Assembly: GCF_900187405.1 (NCBI RefSeq)
Contig: NZ_LT896716.1
Coordinates: 1,488,001 to 1,552,000 of the forward strand
Reading direction: 5' to 3'
Source of the DNA: Geobacter sp. DSM 9736
GTDB lineage: Bacteria; Desulfobacterota; Desulfuromonadia; Geobacterales; Geobacteraceae
DNA length: 64,000 nucleotides
The position numbers and the translations under genes are program-made. Below are positions 1 to 7,885 of this stretch, piece after piece. The notes beneath the pieces were generated by a model, which saw only the letters and a program-made list of their open reading frames with translations, made no database searches and was not told where the DNA came from. Within the stretch, counting starts at the first letter, position 1; every line of letters starts with the position of its first letter.

Positions 1-1
1 T

Positions 2-1807
2 TTCGTTCTGGAAAAGTGCGAACATCTTCGTGACCCCTCCGGAAAGATAGTCAGGTCGGTGGGTATGGCTCACGACATCACGGAACGGAAAGAGGCGGAG
101 GATGCCCTGCTCGCCATCTCGGCACGTCTGAACCTGCTGGCGGAAACAGCCGGGGAGCTCCTGCGGACCGAATCGCCCCAGCAGATGGTGGAGTCCCTCT
201 GCCGCAACGTAATGTCCTTCCTTGATTGCGACGTCTTCTTCAATTTCCTTGTGGATGAGGAGCAGGGGCGCCTGCATCTCAACGCCTGTGCCGGAATCCC
301 CGAGGAGGACGCGAAGAAGATCGAATGGCTCGATTACGGCGTTGCCGTCTGCGGCTGTGCGGCACGCGATGCATGCCGCATCGTAGCTGAGGACATTCCG
401 AACACATCCGACCAGCGGACGGATCTGGTAAGGTCATACGGGGTAAAGGCCTACGCCTGCCACCCCCTGTTGGCGGAGGGGCGCGCCCTGGGCACCCTAT
501 CCTTCGGCACCCGCTCCAGAACGAAGTTCAGCTATGAAGATCTTGCCCTGATGAAAGCGGTTGCCGACCAGGTGGCGGTCGCAATGGTGAAGATACGGAA
601 CCAGCAGGCGCTGGAAAAAGCGCGGGCATCCGCCGAAGCCGCAAACCAGGCGAAAAGCCAGTTCCTGGCCAACATGAGCCACGAGCTCCGCACTCCCATG
701 AACGGTGTTCTCGGAATGCTTCAGCTGACCCTGGCGGGGACGCTGGAAGACAAACAGCGGGAATTCCTGGAGATGGCGGAGCACTCCGCGTCGTCACTGC
801 TCAGGATAATCAACGATATACTGGATTTTTCCAAGATCGAAGCAGGGAAGGTCTCCATCGAGGAGAAACCGTTCCCGCTCCACGAGTGCATCACGGAAGC
901 ACTGGATATCTTCTGCTACGAAGCTCGCCACAAGGGACTCGGCTGCAGCCTTGCCATTTCGGATGAAGTACCGGCGGGCGTAGTTGGAGACTATGTACGG
1001 CTCCGTCAGGTTCTCATCAATCTCATCGGCAATGCCGTCAAGTACACCGTGCAGGGAGAAGTATCGGTTTTCGTCACACCCACCGGAACGACTCCGGACG
1101 GTAAAACGGAGATCACGTTCAGCGTCCGGGACACCGGCATAGGCATTCCGCAAGACAAGATGCACCTTCTCTTCCGCTCCTTCAGCCAGGTTGACGATTC
1201 CAACACCCGCAGTTACGGAGGAACCGGCCTAGGGCTTGCCATCTCACGGCTCATTGTCGAGATGATGGGTGGAGAAATTTCGGTGGAGAGCGAAGAGGAG
1301 AAAGGGAGCACCTTCTCCTTTACGCTCCCGTTCCGTAAATCGGAGATAACGACTGCCTCCACCCCAGTAAAAACCCTCATTCCGGGAGCATTTGACGCCA
1401 ATGACGGGAACCCCCGAAAACCGCGCATCCTTGCGGCTGAAGATGATCCGCTGGCGGGGGAGTTCCTGAAAAACGCGCTTGAGCTTTTCGGTCTCGATAT
1501 GGATCTCGCGCTTACCGGCCTGGAGGCAGTCGAGATGTGGGAAAGAGGGGGATACGACCTCATAATCATGGACGTGCAGATGCCGCGGATGGATGGCCTT
1601 ACAGCAACCAAAATCATAAGGGAGAAGGAACAGGCGACAGGTAACCACATACCCATCCTGGCGATGACGGCGCACGCATTTCGAGAAGACGAGGAACGTT
1701 GCCTGGCGGCGGGAATGGACGCATACCTGACGAAACCCCTCAACCTGAACCAGGGGATGGATCTGATCACTAAACTGCTGGATAAGGATGGATCATCGGG
1801 CTCGTGA
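2..1807 (+). CDS. Hybrid sensor histidine kinase/response regulator (5' end outside window)
   Basis: The reading frame is open to the left edge, so the gene starts before the window. The first residues end in a typical PAC signature ([13 protein letters not shown]), so a PAS domain precedes. A GAF domain follows (about residues 25-180 counted from the GTG at 59). Next come a HisKA domain with the phospho-acceptor His in [14 protein letters not shown] (about residue 208) and a HATPase domain with N, G1 (DTGIGIP) and G2 (GTGLGLA) boxes. A C-terminal receiver domain carries the acidic pair EDD and phospho-Asp in IIMDVQMP (about residue 505). No transmembrane segment is visible in the part present. 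It is a phosphorelay kinase; the signal and output are unknown. The next gene is convergent, and a strong hairpin follows the stop codon. Confidence 0.93.
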   Translation, partial: FVLEKCEHLRDPSGKIVRSVGMAHDITERKEAEDALLAISARLNLLAETAGELLRTESPQQMVESLCRNVMSFLDCDVFFNFLVDEEQGRLHLNACAGIPEEDAKKIEWLDYGVAVCGCAARDACRIVAEDIPNTSDQRTDLVRSYGVKAYACHPLLAEGRALGTLSFGTRSRTKFSYEDLALMKAVADQVAVAMVKIRNQQALEKARASAEAANQAKSQFLANMSHELRTPMNGVLGMLQLTLAGTLEDKQREFLEMAEHSASSLLRIINDILDFSKIEAGKVSIEEKPFPLHECITEALDIFCYEARHKGLGCSLAISDEVPAGVVGDYVRLRQVLINLIGNAVKYTVQGEVSVFVTPTGTTPDGKTEITFSVRDTGIGIPQDKMHLLFRSFSQVDDSNTRSYGGTGLGLAISRLIVEMMGGEISVESEEEKGSTFSFTLPFRKSEITTASTPVKTLIPGAFDANDGNPRKPRILAAEDDPLAGEFLKNALELFGLDMDLALTGLEAVEMWERGGYDLIIMDVQMPRMDGLTATKIIREKEQATGNHIPILAMTAHAFREDEERCLAAGMDAYLTKPLNLNQGMDLITKLLDKDGSSGS

Positions 1808-1838
1808 ACCTGCTGCTTGACTATCCGAGACCGAAAAT

Positions 1839-1872
1839 GGCTGACCGGTCCCGATTCCCGGGACCGTCAGCC
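1839..1872. terminator. Bidirectional hairpin terminator between convergent genes
   Basis: A near-perfect inverted repeat (GGCTGAC..GGTCCCG against CGGGACCGTCAGCC) lies between the kinase stop and the lipoprotein stop. Its right arm overlaps the minus-strand stop codon. On the minus strand the stem is followed by ATTTTC. It probably serves both converging transcripts. Confidence 0.6.
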
Positions 1873-3027
1873 CCCTTCGGGACGAACCGGCCCCCCATAC
1901 CCCGTCAACTCGACATAACCGTATCCTCCCGGTGAAGCACCCCTCCCCTTCACTGCCACAGCTCCCTCCCAGTACCTGAAGGTCATCCGCAGCTCCTGAT
2001 CGGGAAGCAGAGGCAGTATCTCCAAATCGAGCCCTTCCCCCGGAATCCGCAGACGCCAGCGGGCAGGATATCGCACATCTGTGGCGGAGCTTCGCCAGGA
2101 CCCGAGTATGTCGAGGTTCACCTCATCCGCCGAGAGTGACCGCGCGGAACCGTCGGCAAGGGTAAGGGTGCCGCTGCTGACGGGATCGATGCTGCCGTCC
2201 CTTTTCCGCAGGCGGTAGAGCATCACGCTTCTCCCGTCCTCCAGGTGAAGGGCGAACCAGTCCCAGCCGACCTGGTTCTTCTCAAGCGCACTGGTGCTCC
2301 ATTCCCTGTCGAACCAGGATAAGCCGCTCACGCGGTACGCCCTGCCTCCGGCCCTGATGGTCCCGGCAGTCTCCATCCTGGGAATAGAGTAGTAATACGA
2401 GGCGTTACCCTCCAGTGAGCTTTTGCGGCTCAGCCCCCCCTCTCCATTCAGAACCGGAGGGACGACGCTTCGCACGCGAAGATCGATGGAAGTTCCGTCC
2501 ATGCCGGCGGATAGTCGCATCCCCCAGGGCTTTTCCCCGGTGACCCGCGCCTCCCAGTCTTCCACCCATACCCTCAGGGGAACCCCACCGGCGCCGGCCA
2601 GTCCAAGCGCCTCACGACTGAAGCGCTCGGCGGCATGGAAACGCTTTCCGGAGACGTCGGTGAGGGCAAAATGCGCCATGTACACCTCGGAAGCACCCCA
2701 CCTGGACTGGCGGGGACGCGGATTGGGAGAAAGGGAGGTACGGAAAAAGGTAAGCTGATAGCCGAAGCGGCGGCCATCATCGGCAGAGAGGTTCCCGGTG
2801 AAATACCACCATTCGTTGCGAAAACCGGGATGGGGCCCGTGGTCTGCAGGAAAGTCGAATTTCCTGGGGGCAAGTGCGCGTGCATAACCTTCAGCCGGCA
2901 CGCCGGAGAGTATCTCAGCCACGGTAAGGGGAGTTTTTTCAGGAGGAGCCCGCCGACAGGAAGGAAGCAAGAGGAGCAGGACAGCCGGCAGGACAATACA
3001 GGAGAGGCACCTGAGAACAGGGTTCAT
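1867..3027 (-). CDS. AttH/CrtC-like secreted lipoprotein (lipocalin-type, ABC transporter partner)
   Basis: This 386-aa protein has a lipoprotein signal peptide with lipobox LLPSC (Cys24). The mature part has the marks of the AttH / hydroxyneurosporene-synthase-like family: FPADHGPHPGFRNEWWYFTGNL near residues 58-80, GYQLTFFR, and W-F-DREWS near 235. In AttEFGH-type systems such a two-lipocalin secreted protein is encoded with an FtsX permease and an ATPase, exactly the arrangement here. It starts right after the permease stop codon, so the three genes form one operon. It may bind or hydrolyse an unknown lipophilic compound; the substrate cannot be read from sequence. Confidence 0.85.
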   Translation of the reverse strand: MNPVLRCLSCIVLPAVLLLLLPSCRRAPPEKTPLTVAEILSGVPAEGYARALAPRKFDFPADHGPHPGFRNEWWYFTGNLSADDGRRFGYQLTFFRTSLSPNPRPRQSRWGASEVYMAHFALTDVSGKRFHAAERFSREALGLAGAGGVPLRVWVEDWEARVTGEKPWGMRLSAGMDGTSIDLRVRSVVPPVLNGEGGLSRKSSLEGNASYYYSIPRMETAGTIRAGGRAYRVSGLSWFDREWSTSALEKNQVGWDWFALHLEDGRSVMLYRLRKRDGSIDPVSSGTLTLADGSARSLSADEVNLDILGSWRSSATDVRYPARWRLRIPGEGLDLEILPLLPDQELRMTFRYWEGAVAVKGRGASPGGYGYVELTGYGGPVRPEGG

Positions 3028-5628
3028 CTACTCCTCCTTCAGCGCCAGGGCCGGTGAGGTTCCTGCCAGTGTCCGGGCAGGATAGATCCCCGCCAGAAGC
3101 GCCGCCGCCATCGACAGGATGAGTGCCTCCGCTACGAGATGATATCCGAAGGAGAACTGCATGGTCCAGCCGAAGGATCGGCGGTTGATGACGTAGACCA
3201 GCGCCAGAGCCTGCAGCATGCCGAGAGGGATGGAAAGAAGGCCGGCGATGATGCCGATGAGCCCGGTCTCCCCGAAGATCATCCCCCATGCCTGCCGCGG
3301 CGTCATGCCCACCGCACGCAGAACAGCCAGCTCCCTGGACCGCTCAAGCTGGATTGCCATCAGCGCCGAAAGAATCCCCACGAAAGCTACGGTGACGGTG
3401 AGAAGGCGAAGGACTCCGGTAATGGCGAATGTCCTGTCGAAGATGTTCAGCGTGGCCTTCCGCAGCTCACGGTTTTCCACCACCATCACCCGCCTCGATC
3501 CGGGGGATTCCCTCAACCGCTTCGCCAGCTCTCCCGCAGCCACACCTTCGAGTAGTGTCGAAAGCCGGTTTGGCTGCCTCAACCGCTTCGCCAGCTCTCC
3601 CGCAGCCACACCCTCCTCGGCATAAAACCCCATACCGTCGACGCTCGGGTCTTTCCAGAAACGAATGTAGGCGGCGCGGCTGATAAGGACGACCCCTGCA
3701 TCGGACCCGTAATCGTAGAATACTCCCGCCACAGGGAACCGCCGCACCCCTTCAGCCGTCCGCAACGAGATACTTTCACCCACCCTGAGCCGGTGCCGGT
3801 AGGCGTACGGCTCCGACACCATAACGACCTCGCCGCGGCTGAACGCCCCCCAGGTATTCCAGCCCCCCCCTTCCCGGAAATGGTAGGAGGCATACGTCTC
3901 CTTCGGCACCTCCATGGCAAGGACCTCCGTCGGCCCTTGGGAGCCCTCTATGCTGATTCTCCTGGTCAGACTGACGGCAGAAGCGCCGGAAACTCTGCCG
4001 AGCAGCTCCACTGACTCTGGATCGAGCGGCGGCTTGTTCCTTCCCGTCCCGGTTCCTGCGGTGGTCACATATACGTCCGCCCGAAGCCAGCTGTCGAGCC
4101 ATCCGACGACAGTGCTCCGGAAACTGTCTACCATCGCACCGATACCGAGTGTGGCCGACACAGCAACAACCAGGGCCGCGGTGGCGACCCCTGTTCGGGA
4201 AATGGACGCCACTACGCCACGAGCCGCCATTTTCCCGACAACCCCCATCATCGACGAGATGAACGGTCTGAACAGCCGTGAGAGGGTAACCGTCGCTGCC
4301 GGGACGAGAAGAGCATACCCGACTATAATGAAAAAGAGGCCTGTGAAGCCGCCGATTACGCCACTGCGCTCCACCAGCAGAAAGCAGCTTCCAGCACCCA
4401 TGAACAGCAATCCGGCGAGACCGGAAAAAGGGACGAGACGCATCATGCGAGTCTCAAGGGTAATTCTGGAAACAACCGTCCGGGGAGGGGTGGTCGTAGC
4501 CTCCAGGGCCGGGGGGAATGCCGCGAGCATAGTGGCTCCTACCCCTAGGAAGGATGCTTTTAAGAACGTTCCCGGCAACGGAGTCACCGATACGACCTCC
4601 AGAGAAAAATACAAATCATTGATCGTGCGGGTCACGAGGCGTGTCAACTCCGTGCCGAGCAGTGTCCCCAAGAGTATCCCCGACATGGTGCCCAGAATCC
4701 CGATAACAAGCGCCTCGCCGCAGAGCATGGTGAAGATCTCTCGACGTGTCACTCCCACCGCGCGCAGCAGCCCTATGAAACGCCGACGGCGGACCACGGA
4801 GAAGGTCATCGTGTTGTAGATGAGAAACATCCCCACCACCAGTGCGAGAAGGCTCAGTGCGGTGAGGTTGAGACGGAAGGCCCTGGTCATCTGCTGGAGG
4901 TTTCCAAGTCTTGAAGCTGCAGGAATGATCTCCGCGCCGGGAGGGAGCAGGCTGCGAATCTGCTCCATTTTCTGCTCCCCTTCCCTCCCCTCCGGCATTA
5001 TCAGATCGATCCGGGAAAGGCGCCCGACCATGCCGAGAAGCTCCTGGGCAGTGGCAATGTCCGTAACGACCACCGATTGAAGCCCCTGCTTGGCGACCTC
5101 GTTCTCAGGCTCCAGAAAACCGGTTACAAGCAGCCTGTGTCGCTCCCCTCCCGACTCCACGGTGAAGGAGTCCCCTTGCCGCACCTTCAGGCGGACCGCC
5201 GTCTCGTAGAGCAGCAGCCCTGTGGCAGGCCTGGTAAGGAAGGAAGCTATGTCGGCCGCACGGGGAAAGCGCAACCCGAAGGATCGAAACGGGGTCTCGG
5301 CAAAGGGATCGATACCGACGATACGCAAGGTCCCTGCCCCGGGCACCTGCAACTGCCCCTCGACCACAGGTGCGCTTCGCCGAATCCCACGGCGCAGCCG
5401 CAAATCGACATACAGCTGGTCGGGCAGACCCTGCGGAGTTCCCGAGATGAAGTGGGTTGCCTTGCCGCCGATGGTCTGGGCAGCGAAACGGAAGGCACGT
5501 TGAGCGCTTTCGTTTGCAAGGTCCACCGCCGTTACGACACCGACTCCGAGCGCAACCCCCACTAAAGCAAGCAACGCCTGCCATGGATGCCGCGTTAATT
5601 GGCGAAGACCCGCCATGGCGAGGATCAT
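3028..5628 (-). CDS. ABC transporter permease, duplicated FtsX/MacB type
   Basis: This 866-aa inner-membrane protein has an N-terminal transmembrane segment (about 15-35), a MacB-type periplasmic domain, a first FtsX membrane block (about 255-380), further helices near 400-450, a second periplasmic domain (about 510-735) and a C-terminal FtsX block (about 740-860). This is the layout of large LolCE/YbbP-like permeases. The start ATG overlaps the stop of the ATPase gene (ATGA), indicating translational coupling. Oddity: a 36-bp direct repeat (3511-3546 and 3577-3612, 66 bp apart) gives an in-frame 22-codon duplication, GVAAGELAKRLR occurring twice, in the second periplasmic domain. The operon probably moves a lipid or lipoprotein-like substrate with the AttH-like protein. 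Confidence 0.9.
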   Translation of the reverse strand: MILAMAGLRQLTRHPWQALLALVGVALGVGVVTAVDLANESAQRAFRFAAQTIGGKATHFISGTPQGLPDQLYVDLRLRRGIRRSAPVVEGQLQVPGAGTLRIVGIDPFAETPFRSFGLRFPRAADIASFLTRPATGLLLYETAVRLKVRQGDSFTVESGGERHRLLVTGFLEPENEVAKQGLQSVVVTDIATAQELLGMVGRLSRIDLIMPEGREGEQKMEQIRSLLPPGAEIIPAASRLGNLQQMTRAFRLNLTALSLLALVVGMFLIYNTMTFSVVRRRRFIGLLRAVGVTRREIFTMLCGEALVIGILGTMSGILLGTLLGTELTRLVTRTINDLYFSLEVVSVTPLPGTFLKASFLGVGATMLAAFPPALEATTTPPRTVVSRITLETRMMRLVPFSGLAGLLFMGAGSCFLLVERSGVIGGFTGLFFIIVGYALLVPAATVTLSRLFRPFISSMMGVVGKMAARGVVASISRTGVATAALVVAVSATLGIGAMVDSFRSTVVGWLDSWLRADVYVTTAGTGTGRNKPPLDPESVELLGRVSGASAVSLTRRISIEGSQGPTEVLAMEVPKETYASYHFREGGGWNTWGAFSRGEVVMVSEPYAYRHRLRVGESISLRTAEGVRRFPVAGVFYDYGSDAGVVLISRAAYIRFWKDPSVDGMGFYAEEGVAAGELAKRLRQPNRLSTLLEGVAAGELAKRLRESPGSRRVMVVENRELRKATLNIFDRTFAITGVLRLLTVTVAFVGILSALMAIQLERSRELAVLRAVGMTPRQAWGMIFGETGLIGIIAGLLSIPLGMLQALALVYVINRRSFGWTMQFSFGYHLVAEALILSMAAALLAGIYPARTLAGTSPALALKEE
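3511..3612. repeat. 36-bp direct repeat causing in-frame duplication in the permease
   Basis: Identical 36-bp copies start at 3511 and 3577. The 66-bp period equals 22 codons, so the frame is kept and the peptide GVAAGELAKRLR is doubled. Confidence 0.9.
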
Positions 5629-6332
5629 GGCGCCTTCTCTCCGAGCCAGGGCTCGATTCCTCCGCCGCCGACGAGTAGCGTCCTGTCGGAAAAACGGGTG
5701 AGTTCGGTACTGTGTGTGACGAGAATTACGGTAACCCCTGCCGGTCTAGCCAGCGCGCCGAAAAGGTCGATCACCTGCCCTCCCGTCTCCTTGTCCAGGT
5801 TTCCCGTCGGCTCGTCGGCCAGGATCAGTTGGGGAGAGTTGGCGAGAGCCCGGACAACCGCTACACGCTGCTGTTCACCTCCGGAAAGCAGCTCGGGGTA
5901 GGCACTCCTGCGGTCGGCAAGCCCCACCCGTTCAAGGAGTTCCTCCCCCCGGCGGCGATGAACGGGATCTGCACGTCCTGCGAGTTCCAGGGGGAGAAGA
6001 ACGTTTTCGATGACGGTAAGGGTTGGGACGAGGTTGTAGAACTGGAAGACGAATCCAATCCTTTCCCGGCGGAAGAGTGTTCGTTCTCTTTCGGAGAGCC
6101 GGTTGAGGCGAACTCCCGCCACCTCCACCTCCCCCTTGTCCGGAAGATCGATCCCGCTTATGAGGTTGAGGAGCGTAGACTTGCCCGAACCGCTTCGCCC
6201 CAGAAGGATAAGCCACTCCCCCGGCGCCACGGCCAGAGACACGTCACGCAGTACTATCCTGTCGCGCTCCCCTTCGCGAAAACCTTTCCATATCTTGGAC
6301 AGGTGTACATGAGGCCCGGACATTGGCGGCAT
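5625..6332 (-). CDS. ABC transporter ATP-binding protein (LolD/MacB type)
   Basis: This 235-aa nucleotide-binding domain has Walker A GRSGSGKS (near residue 45), a Q-loop in FVFQFYNL, signature LSGGEQQR, Walker B LILADE and an H-loop His in LVTHS. Its length is typical for the LolD/MacB-N family that energises FtsX-type permeases. The first ATG is preferred over the Met at codon 4 because GGAG sits 7 nt before it. It is the first gene of the three-gene operon with the permease and AttH-like lipoprotein. Confidence 0.93.
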   Translation of the reverse strand: MPPMSGPHVHLSKIWKGFREGERDRIVLRDVSLAVAPGEWLILLGRSGSGKSTLLNLISGIDLPDKGEVEVAGVRLNRLSERERTLFRRERIGFVFQFYNLVPTLTVIENVLLPLELAGRADPVHRRRGEELLERVGLADRRSAYPELLSGGEQQRVAVVRALANSPQLILADEPTGNLDKETGGQVIDLFGALARPAGVTVILVTHSTELTRFSDRTLLVGGGGIEPWLGEKAP

Positions 6333-6349
6333 TGGATCACTCCGGATTT

Positions 6350-6378
6350 TTATAAAAGCTTAGCAGGAAAAATGTCGA
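6350..6378 (-). promoter_or_regulatory. Candidate sigma-70 promoter of the ABC operon
   Basis: On the minus strand TCGACA is followed after 17 nt by TTATAA, ending 18 nt before the ATPase start. This is a motif match by eye only. Confidence 0.4.
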
Positions 6379-6454
6379 CAGGGAGGTATGAATGCGACGA
6401 TGAGCTGAAAGAGCCGGAGAATAGGTTTATTCAAGAAGGGACATATTGCTGGGA

Positions 6455-6486
6455 GCGCGCCCTCCAGGGACTCCTGAAGGGCACGC
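6455..6486 (-). terminator. Strong hairpin after the Gly/Ser-rich lipoprotein
   Basis: A 14-bp stem with one wobble pair and loop AGTC lies 8 bp past the stop codon. It lacks a clear T-tract, so it could be a terminator or an mRNA-stabilising stem. Confidence 0.5.
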
Positions 6487-6493
6487 AGGTGAA

Positions 6494-6853
6494 TCAGCGT
6501 GACCCGCCGGAACTGCCGTTCATGCTGCCCGAACTGCCGCCTGTGCTGCCGTTCATGCTGCCGGAACTTCCACCAGTGCTGCCGCCCATGCCGCTCGACC
6601 CCCCGCTGGTGCTTCCGCTAAAGCTTCCGCCCGTCTCCCCACCGGAGGTTCCACCCATGCTGCCCGAGCTTCCACCTGTCGCTCCACCCGAACTTCCGCC
6701 GCTGCCGCTGCTGGTGCCTGTATCCGAGCCGCTGCTGCCGCCTGTGCCCGAACCACCGCCACCGCCTCCTTTAGTACATCCTGCATTAAATGCAAGCCCG
6801 GAGAGGGCGAGCATTGCTGCTGCCGTAAGAAGTGATTTTCTGAAGCTTGCCAT
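6494..6853 (-). CDS. Glycine/serine-rich putative lipoprotein
   Basis: The start at 6853 is chosen because AAGAGGAGGAAGAG directly precedes it; the frame is open further upstream but without coding character. The N-terminus MASFRKSLLTAAAMLALSG is a signal peptide, followed by a lipobox-like LAFNAGC. About 85 residues of almost pure Gly/Ser/Thr/Met repeats follow (units such as GGSSGSMNGST). The repeats are also visible in the DNA as tandem CTGCCG-type units. No catalytic domain is present. It may be a flexible surface linker or a fast-evolving repeat protein; its function is unknown. Confidence 0.7.
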   Translation of the reverse strand: MASFRKSLLTAAAMLALSGLAFNAGCTKGGGGGGSGTGGSSGSDTGTSSGSGGSSGGATGGSSGSMGGTSGGETGGSFSGSTSGGSSGMGGSTGGSSGSMNGSTGGSSGSMNGSSGGSR

Positions 6854-6987
6854 CTCTTCCTCCTCTTGTTTGTTGTTTTGTGTGCACTCCCGGAGAAGCG
6901 CCCGGCTGCTCCCGTCGCAACCGACAGGACCGGATTTCACCCACCTGCCGCAGGGAATTCAGATTCCACGGCAGCGGGAACAAGAGC

Positions 6988-7356
6988 TCATGCAAAAAAT
7001 TGCTTCATATCCGCCGGGAGTTGGGAAAGTATGTCGTCCCATTCCCCGTCGCTCACAGCCTTGTGCAACACTCCGATCACACCTTTTACGTGGGATTTGG
7101 CTACATTCGGTTCCGTCCCTTCCCGACGCGCCACCCGCTCTACGAACTCGTCGAGGCCGAATTCGTAGCGTCGATCGCTCTGCTTCAGGTATTGTCCCAG
7201 TTCGCGGGGAAGCTGTGATGCCACATCCTTTTTCTCCCCTTCGTCGAGACGCTCCCCAAGTGTCTGCAGCGTAGCCTGGGTAGCGATGAGAGCAGCGTCC
7301 TTTGACCCGAAGCCGATCTTCATCTGCACCTCTTTGATAAACTGGTCATATTTCAT
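6988..7356 (-). CDS. DUF2267 family protein
   Basis: This acidic 122-aa helical protein resembles the DUF2267 family (MKYDQFIKEV..., TLGERLDEGEKKDVASQLPREL, DDILSQLPADMKQFF). The ATG at 7356 is preferred over a GTG three codons upstream because GGGTGA lies just before it. No signal peptide, metal site or membrane segment is seen. The family has no established biochemical role. The Gly/Ser-rich lipoprotein follows 134 bp downstream and may share the promoter at 7405-7432. Confidence 0.85.
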   Translation of the reverse strand: MKYDQFIKEVQMKIGFGSKDAALIATQATLQTLGERLDEGEKKDVASQLPRELGQYLKQSDRRYEFGLDEFVERVARREGTEPNVAKSHVKGVIGVLHKAVSDGEWDDILSQLPADMKQFFA

Positions 7357-7404
7357 GGCTTTCACCCTTTTTGTTCAACTGATTTATAAACTATTCTAAT
7401 AGAG

Positions 7405-7432
7405 ATTCTAACAGCAGGGGTGGGGCTGTCAA
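7405..7432 (-). promoter_or_regulatory. Candidate sigma-70 promoter of the DUF2267 gene
   Basis: TTGACA, a 16-nt spacer and TAGAAT are found on the minus strand, about 49 nt before the DUF2267 start codon. The -35 box is a perfect consensus match. Confidence 0.55.
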
Positions 7433-7578
7433 CCGACAGGGCCTGACGCAGCGCGGCCGGAAGCCGAAACGAAGAGCAACCGGAATGGGGCGGAAGTTAT
7501 TAAAGCGTCGGCACCGACTCAAACCCGGTACTAATGAAAGGAGGTGAGATTAAAGATTAATGCGAGTTGTTTCCGGTC

Positions 7579-7616
7579 TGAAAAAAAGAAAGACACCGTA
7601 CCTGCGGCACGGTGTC
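7579..7616 (-). terminator. Intrinsic terminator of HPC peptide gene 1
   Basis: The stem GACACCGT/ACGGTGTC (7592-7616, 9-nt loop) is followed on the minus strand by TTTCTTTTTTTC. It begins 27 bp past the stop codon of the 19-codon gene. This is a textbook rho-independent terminator. Confidence 0.85.
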
Positions 7617-7642
7617 CCATTGCATCCACATCTCATGCCGGC

Positions 7643-7702
7643 TCAGCAGGGGTGAACGACTGCAGCGCCGACAACTTTCGGAGTAACGTACTTCTTCTTC
7701 AT
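7643..7702 (-). CDS. HPC micropeptide 1, 19 codons (candidate RiPP-type precursor)
   Basis: The product is MKKKYVTPKVVGAAVVHPC followed by TGA. Support for a real gene: AAGGAGG lies 5 nt before the ATG, a textbook terminator follows, and the gene lies in the same orientation 183 bp behind the 23-heme cytochrome gene. A second 19-codon gene at 31306-31365 matches at 10 of 19 positions with the same ending. A small inverted repeat (CTAGC gtt GCTAG) lies about 30 bp upstream of the start. The YxxPxV pattern recalls the YxxPxL leader motif bound by PqqD-like RRE domains in lasso and other RiPP systems, but only nine residues follow it, and no maturase is encoded in the window. The function is unknown; a maturation enzyme acting in trans is an inference. 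Confidence 0.72.
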   Translation of the reverse strand: MKKKYVTPKVVGAAVVHPC

Positions 7703-7885
7703 GTTAGCCTCCTTCCCCTGCGGGTTCTAGCAACGCTAGTGTACTTATTTTTGCAAAAAACTCCATTAAAAAATGAATATTAACTAAGAAAATAGATCAG
7801 TAGCCGCGATCTACTCTGCAGCTACCGGTCCCCACAAGTGCGAGGGAACCGGATGGCAGTAGAGTCTCTTTCGACTCACGCCTGC

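Noticed and set aside
7544-7783. 79-codon plus-strand open frame
   Set aside because: It runs through a minus-strand terminator and the well-supported micropeptide gene, and its spacing from the nearby Shine-Dalgarno is wrong.
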